Assembly: GCA_020253595.1 (NCBI GenBank)
Contig: JADCBH010000256.1
Span: forward strand, 1-6,965
Length of the DNA stretch: 6,965 bases
Direction: 5' to 3'
From: Brevundimonas sp.
Lineage (GTDB): Bacteria; Pseudomonadota; Alphaproteobacteria; Caulobacterales; Caulobacteraceae
Below, piece after piece: positions 5,671-6,965 of the stretch. The notes under the pieces are model-generated. The model was given only the letters and a program-made list of their open reading frames with translations. It had not been told where the DNA came from and ran no database searches. A program made the position numbers and the translations under genes. Position 1 is the first letter of the stretch. Every line of letters begins with the position of its first letter.

Positions 5671-6965
5671 ATGGTTGGGTCCGAGGAAGTCGGCAAGAGC
5701 CTCGGTGCCGCGCAGGGTGCTGCGGGCGACGCTGCCCAGGCTCTGACCGCCATCCTCCAGACCCAGTACCTTCGATACCTGATCATCGCCAGTTGGGCGG
5801 TAGGCCTGCTCGCGACAGTCGGCTGGGTAGAGGCCTCGGTGTGGTTCTGCGGCACAGTTGCCGCCGGGGCTGTGCGAGGCGCTTTCGAACGCCGGATGGC
5901 ACACAAGGTTACGGCCGGCTGGGGACTGGTGTTTCCGGCGATCGCCACGGTCACCACGGCCGCCTGGGCTTCGGCGCCCGTGCTGGCGTGGTTCTCTGGT
6001 CATGCGTTCGGACATTCACTGGCGGTCGCCCTGTTGATCGGCGGCTATGTGCTGGTCTTTTCGCAACTGCGCAGCTCGCCCAAGCAAGCCATCGTGATCT
6101 CTTCACCATACTCCGTGGTGGCCGTGATCATCCTTGCCAGCGCGTGGGGCACCCCCAACTTCTGGCCCTTCCTCGCCATCATGCCGTTCACCGCGGCTGG
6201 GCTGTTCGTTCTTGTCACCATGACGCTCTTGCGCGAAGAGCGCATCAAGGCCTTCCAGGAGCATCAGGCGCATCTGATCGAGGAACTTCAGGCCGCCCGC
6301 GACAAGGCTGACGCCGCGAACCAGGCGAAGTCCAGCTTCCTCGGCGTTATCTCTCACGAACTGCGGACCCCCATGAATGGGGTTCTCGGTGCGGCACAGC
6401 TGCTTAGCGCGACTCGCCTGGAAGCCACCCAGCGCGAGTATCTGTCGATCATCCGCAACTCCGGCGACAATCTGCTCAGCCTGCTCAATGACATCCTCGA
6501 CATGACCAAGATCGAGGCAGGCAAGATGACATTCGAGGTCATCGACGTGAGCTTCGAGGACCTGCACCGGCGCGTGACGGGGCCCTTCATCGCTCAGGCC
6601 GAGGCCAAGGGCCTCGAGTTCCGCTCGACGTTCGAAGGTGAGCCGCCTGCGGTGGTTCGCGGCGATCCCCTGCGCGTCTGTCAGGTCATCCAGAACCTGC
6701 TCTCGAATGCGGTCAAGTTCACCGAGCGCGGCTCGGTAGACTATGTCGTGCGCACTCGCCGCATCAGCGACCGCCGCTGTGCATTCGAGTTTGCTGTCAC
6801 TGACAGCGGGGCCGGCATTGCACCTGATGACCTGGAACGCCTTTTCCAGCCGTTCACGCAGGCGGATGTGTCGTCGACCCGCAAGTTTGGGGGGACCGGT
6901 CTCGGGCTGACCATCGCTCGACGGATGGCCAACATCATGGGCGGCGACATCAACGTCGTGTCGAC
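5671..6965 (+). CDS. Membrane-bound (probably hybrid) sensor histidine kinase, 3' end outside window
   Basis: This two-component sensor kinase autophosphorylates a histidine and passes phosphate to a receiver domain. The visible 431 residues comprise a short cytoplasmic lead (1-32), about six membrane segments (33-52, 53-70, 82-106, 114-131, 139-158, 164-186) with short loops, a coiled-coil linker (188-218) and a HisKA domain with phospho-acceptor H229 in ISHELRTPMNG. The HATPase_c domain shows the N box NLLSNAVKF (342-350), G1 DSGAGI (378-383), an F box around LFQPFTQAD and G2 GGTGLGL (407-413). The reading frame runs off the right edge; a C-terminal receiver domain would be typical but is not visible. 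No periplasmic sensory domain is seen, so the membrane region may sense directly. ATG 5671 has AGGA directly against it (no spacing), so the start is tentative; an in-frame stop lies at 5632-5634 and TTG 5653 is an alternative. The signal is unknown. Confidence 0.9.
   Translation, partial: MVGSEEVGKSLGAAQGAAGDAAQALTAILQTQYLRYLIIASWAVGLLATVGWVEASVWFCGTVAAGAVRGAFERRMAHKVTAGWGLVFPAIATVTTAAWASAPVLAWFSGHAFGHSLAVALLIGGYVLVFSQLRSSPKQAIVISSPYSVVAVIILASAWGTPNFWPFLAIMPFTAAGLFVLVTMTLLREERIKAFQEHQAHLIEELQAARDKADAANQAKSSFLGVISHELRTPMNGVLGAAQLLSATRLEATQREYLSIIRNSGDNLLSLLNDILDMTKIEAGKMTFEVIDVSFEDLHRRVTGPFIAQAEAKGLEFRSTFEGEPPAVVRGDPLRVCQVIQNLLSNAVKFTERGSVDYVVRTRRISDRRCAFEFAVTDSGAGIAPDDLERLFQPFTQADVSSTRKFGGTGLGLTIARRMANIMGGDINVVS

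Overview
This window looks like ordinary chromosomal DNA of a high-GC alphaproteobacterium. The bolA / J-domain protein / cobS neighbourhood, the protein sequences and the GC-rich third codon positions suggest Caulobacterales, perhaps Brevundimonas or a relative; the genus is inferred from memory of family sequences, not from a search. I see no phage, transposon, CRISPR, tRNA or rRNA signal.

Layout. Bases 28-387 (+) encode a small four-helix membrane protein of the 'phage holin family' (DUF360-like). Bases 495-2966 (+) encode a large exported protein with a TolB-like beta-propeller followed by a CehA/McbA-type (PHP-like) metallohydrolase domain. It converges on cobS, with a small hairpin at 2976-2992 between the two stop codons. 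On the minus strand, read right to left, are a J-domain protein (5251-4580), an Ohr-type organic hydroperoxide reductase (4519-4094) and the AAA+ cobaltochelatase subunit CobS (4041-3025). A strong 11-bp GC hairpin (4049-4080) separates ohr from cobS. Divergent from the J-domain gene is bolA (5297-5593, +). It is followed by a membrane-anchored histidine kinase (5671 to beyond the right edge, +), cut off just after its G2 ATP-binding box.

How the genes fit together. The bolA, J-protein and cobS genes form a cluster that, from general knowledge, recurs in alphaproteobacteria. BolA works with monothiol glutaredoxins in Fe-S and redox homeostasis, the J protein presumably recruits Hsp70 (DnaK), and CobS is an ATPase subunit of cobalt insertion into the corrin ring. 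The ohr gene sits inside this cluster and detoxifies organic peroxides. A shared stress or cofactor theme is possible, but the sequence does not prove co-regulation. The cobT gene, often next to cobS, is not in this window.

No clearly new system is visible. The points most worth a second look are the hairpin touching the cobS start region, the very compact bolA/J-protein divergent region with a palindrome over a start codon, the Cys/His cluster in the J protein, and possible loss of a metal ligand in the CehA-like hydrolase.
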